This document shows positions 3,939 to 5,810 of a stretch of DNA of 5,810 bases, piece by piece; the first letter of the stretch is position 1, and the number at the start of each line of letters is the position of its first letter. Source of the DNA: VGWB01 sp964614245 (lineage in GTDB: Bacteria; Bacteroidota; Ignavibacteria; UBA10030). The stretch spans positions 1 through 5,810 of the forward strand of contig CAZTKU010000179.1 in the NCBI GenBank assembly GCA_964614245.1. The letters are read 5' to 3'. The translations under genes and the position numbers were made by a program. The notes below the pieces were generated by a model that was not told the DNA's origin, ran no database searches, and saw only the letters and a program-made list of their open reading frames with translations.

Positions 3939-5810
3939 CTAAACAGCACTGTCGAGCACCTCCCGTATTTTTTTCAGCACGTCCGCTGGAACATACGGCT
4001 TCTGGATCAACGCTCTTGCTCCGGCTTTAAGCAATTCAGACTTTGTCCCTGGTTCGACGTACCCGCTCGCAAGGATTACCTTTGCATCAGGTTTCAGCCG
4101 TCGCATCCCCCTGAAGAGGTCCTCGCCGGACATCTTCGGCAACCCGAGGTCGCTCAAGACAAGTGCAATCTCCTTCGCATGCCCGGAAAACACTCGAAGG
4201 CCCTCCTCGCCGTCACTCGCCTGCAGGACCCTATATCCCTTGCCCTCCAGCACAAGACTGACCAGATCTCTGAGCGTCTCCTCGTCTTCCACGACCAGGA
4301 TCGTCTCCGTCCCGCCCGGAATCTCCTTTTCCAGTGCGATTGCCGGCTCATCGCGCTTCACGTGCCGAGGCTCAACTGGAAGATAAACGTGAAATGTCGA
4401 TCCGGCTCCCACCCTGCTCTCAACATCAATGAAGCCCCGGTGACTTTCGACGATCCCGTACACGGTCGCGAGGCCCAGTCCGGTTCCCTTGCCTTTCTCT
4501 TTCGTCGTGAAGAAAGGCTCAAAAATGCGGTGCCGTGTGGCTTCATCCATCCCCATCCCGGTATCTGCCACATCAATAACGATGTACTCCATCGCGCCCG
4601 CGCGATCGAATTTCGCCAAAACTGACTCCCCCCGAACGAGCCGAGAAACAATGGAGACTCTTCCTCCCTTCGGCATCATCGCATCTCTCGCATTCACACA
4701 GAGGTTCAGGAATACTTGATGCAATTGGGTGGGATCCGCCAGAATGGAGGGAAGCTTCTTCTCAAGGTTCAGCTCCATGACGATCGTCTTCGGTAATGTT
4801 TCCTCCAAGAGCTTCGAGAGCTCGTTCAGGATGTCGTTGATCAATACAGACTGCATCATCACATCCGTCTTGCGTGCGAACGTCAGCAACTGGCGAACCA
4901 AACTGGCCCCACGGTACGTGGCTTTGTTAACCGCCTGGATGCTCTGGAGGAACTTTTCAGGATCCGGTCGCATCTGCTCGAGGATCGAAGCATGGCCCAT
5001 GATGATGCCGAGGATGTTGTTGAAATCGTGCGCAATCCCTCCGGCCAGCGTGCCGATGCTTTCCATCTTCTGCGCCTCGATGAGCTGCTTCTGAAGCGAC
5101 TTTCGCTCGGTGATATCACGGATTGTGGCGACGATATGTTCCTCACCGGCGATAGAAGCAGTCGACACTGATGCTTCGAGATCGGTGAATCTGCCATCCT
5201 TTTTTCTTCCTTTGAATTCGTACACCTCCGGCATCCGTTCGCCGTCAAGCCTTCTGCTTCCGTATTCCAGCATCCGCGTGTTGTCCTGTTCAGACTGGAC
5301 AAGTGAGACGTGTTGTCCGGTCAATTCCGCCGGATCGTCATAGCCATAGATATGCGCATAAGGCGCGTTTGCGTAGACAATCATCTCATCCTTCTCGGCG
5401 ACGATACCGTCCCGGGAAGCGTCAAGGATCGCATTGAGCCAGTCCCTGCTTCGTTGGATCTCGACCTCCGCTCTCTTGCGCTCGGTGATGTCCCGATTGA
5501 CGACAACCAGGCCTGTAATCTTGCCATCGCGATCCGAAAGCGGGATTTTCGATATCAAGATGCTCCGCTCGATAGCGCCCGTCTTCGGATTGATACGCGT
5601 TTTCCCTTCCTTGTTGACGAACTCTTTCCCGGTTGCAAGGATCCTCTCATCTTCCAACAGGCCATCATGGGTGTGCTCTTCCGGTATCAAGTCCTCATCT
5701 CTCTTACCTACGACCTCTTCAGCGGATTCCTTTTTCAGCGCTCGAATGCAGGCAGGATTGACCAGCACGAACCGCCTTTCGGCGTCTTTGACGGCGATTT
5801 CATCCGGGAT
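3939..5810 (-). CDS. PAS-containing hybrid sensor histidine kinase, 5' end outside the window
   Basis: The frame is open from the right edge to TAG at 3939-3941, showing 623 residues. A GTG at 5768 is not a real start, because typical PAS sequence (IPDEIAVKDAERRFVLVN) continues upstream of it to base 5810. Counting from the first visible codon, PAS 1 covers about 1-110 and ends VVNRDITERKRA. PAS 2 covers about 121-236 and ends ATIRDITERK. The HisKA H-box LAGGIAHDFNNIL carries the phospho-accepting His261. The ATPase domain shows the N-box NLCVNARDAM (Asn373), DTGMGM, FEPFFTTK and GKGTGLGLATVYG. A C-terminal receiver (about 502-620) has VVEDEE, Asp554 (LSDLGLP) and Lys604 (QKPY). No membrane segment is visible, so the seen part is cytoplasmic. 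The missing N-terminus may hold more PAS domains or a membrane sensor. It precedes the NtrC-type regulator in the same orientation and is its likely partner. The signal is unknown. Confidence 0.95.
   Translation of the reverse strand: MPDEIAVKDAERRFVLVNPACIRALKKESAEEVVGKRDEDLIPEEHTHDGLLEDERILATGKEFVNKEGKTRINPKTGAIERSILISKIPLSDRDGKITGLVVVNRDITERKRAEVEIQRSRDWLNAILDASRDGIVAEKDEMIVYANAPYAHIYGYDDPAELTGQHVSLVQSEQDNTRMLEYGSRRLDGERMPEVYEFKGRKKDGRFTDLEASVSTASIAGEEHIVATIRDITERKSLQKQLIEAQKMESIGTLAGGIAHDFNNILGIIMGHASILEQMRPDPEKFLQSIQAVNKATYRGASLVRQLLTFARKTDVMMQSVLINDILNELSKLLEETLPKTIVMELNLEKKLPSILADPTQLHQVFLNLCVNARDAMMPKGGRVSIVSRLVRGESVLAKFDRAGAMEYIVIDVADTGMGMDEATRHRIFEPFFTTKEKGKGTGLGLATVYGIVESHRGFIDVESRVGAGSTFHVYLPVEPRHVKRDEPAIALEKEIPGGTETILVVEDEETLRDLVSLVLEGKGYRVLQASDGEEGLRVFSGHAKEIALVLSDLGLPKMSGEDLFRGMRRLKPDAKVILASGYVEPGTKSELLKAGARALIQKPYVPADVLKKIREVLDSAV

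Noticed and set aside
5766..5768. GTG as the start of the hybrid kinase
   Set aside because: PAS-domain sequence continues upstream in frame to the window edge, so the gene is 5'-truncated by the window.

Overview
The window reads as a piece of a scaffolded draft genome, probably metagenomic, from a bacterium of the FCB group (Bacteroidota, Ignavibacteriota or relatives). The best lineage clue is a type IX secretion (Por) C-terminal sorting signal at 1379-1489 (W-N-A-V-D...PSGMYIARL...TKKLLLMK). A sigma-54-type response regulator and moderate base composition fit Ignavibacteria-like lineages better than classical gut Bacteroidetes, but this placement is inference. A run of exactly 100 N (1490-1589) is a scaffold gap of unknown true size. 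All supported genes lie on the minus strand, so transcription runs from right to left.

Right part (5810 to 2395): a PAS-PAS-HisKA-HATPase-REC hybrid sensor kinase, whose 5' end is outside the window, is followed by an NtrC-type response regulator (REC, sigma-54 AAA+, Fis HTH). Together they form a two-component pair. A nested palindromic MITE-like element of about 122 bp (3803-3924) sits between them. Without it only about 42 bp would separate the genes, so it looks like an insertion into a kinase-regulator operon.

Middle (2394 to 1379): a gene-free, purine-skewed stretch of 375 bp holds a hairpin just after the regulator's stop and a 19-bp operator-like inverted repeat. It leads to a secreted protein with a signal peptide, a cohesin-like beta-domain and a T9SS sorting tail. 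The gap interrupts this gene, and its two ends fall in different frames across the 100 N.

Left part (1378 to 1): a small unrecognised ORF with an internal imperfect duplication, an intact 256-codon ORF that matches the IS481-type integrase fold but has lost catalytic residues, and the 5' end of an unrecognised gene running off the left edge. No rRNA, tRNA, CRISPR or complete insertion sequence was seen.

The kinase and regulator would act together: stimulus, autophosphorylation, phosphotransfer, then sigma-54 promoter activation. Whether the secreted protein is a target cannot be decided, since no convincing -24/-12 promoter was found by eye upstream of it. The least ordinary items are the catalytically dead integrase-like ORF and the palindromic element splitting the two-component operon.
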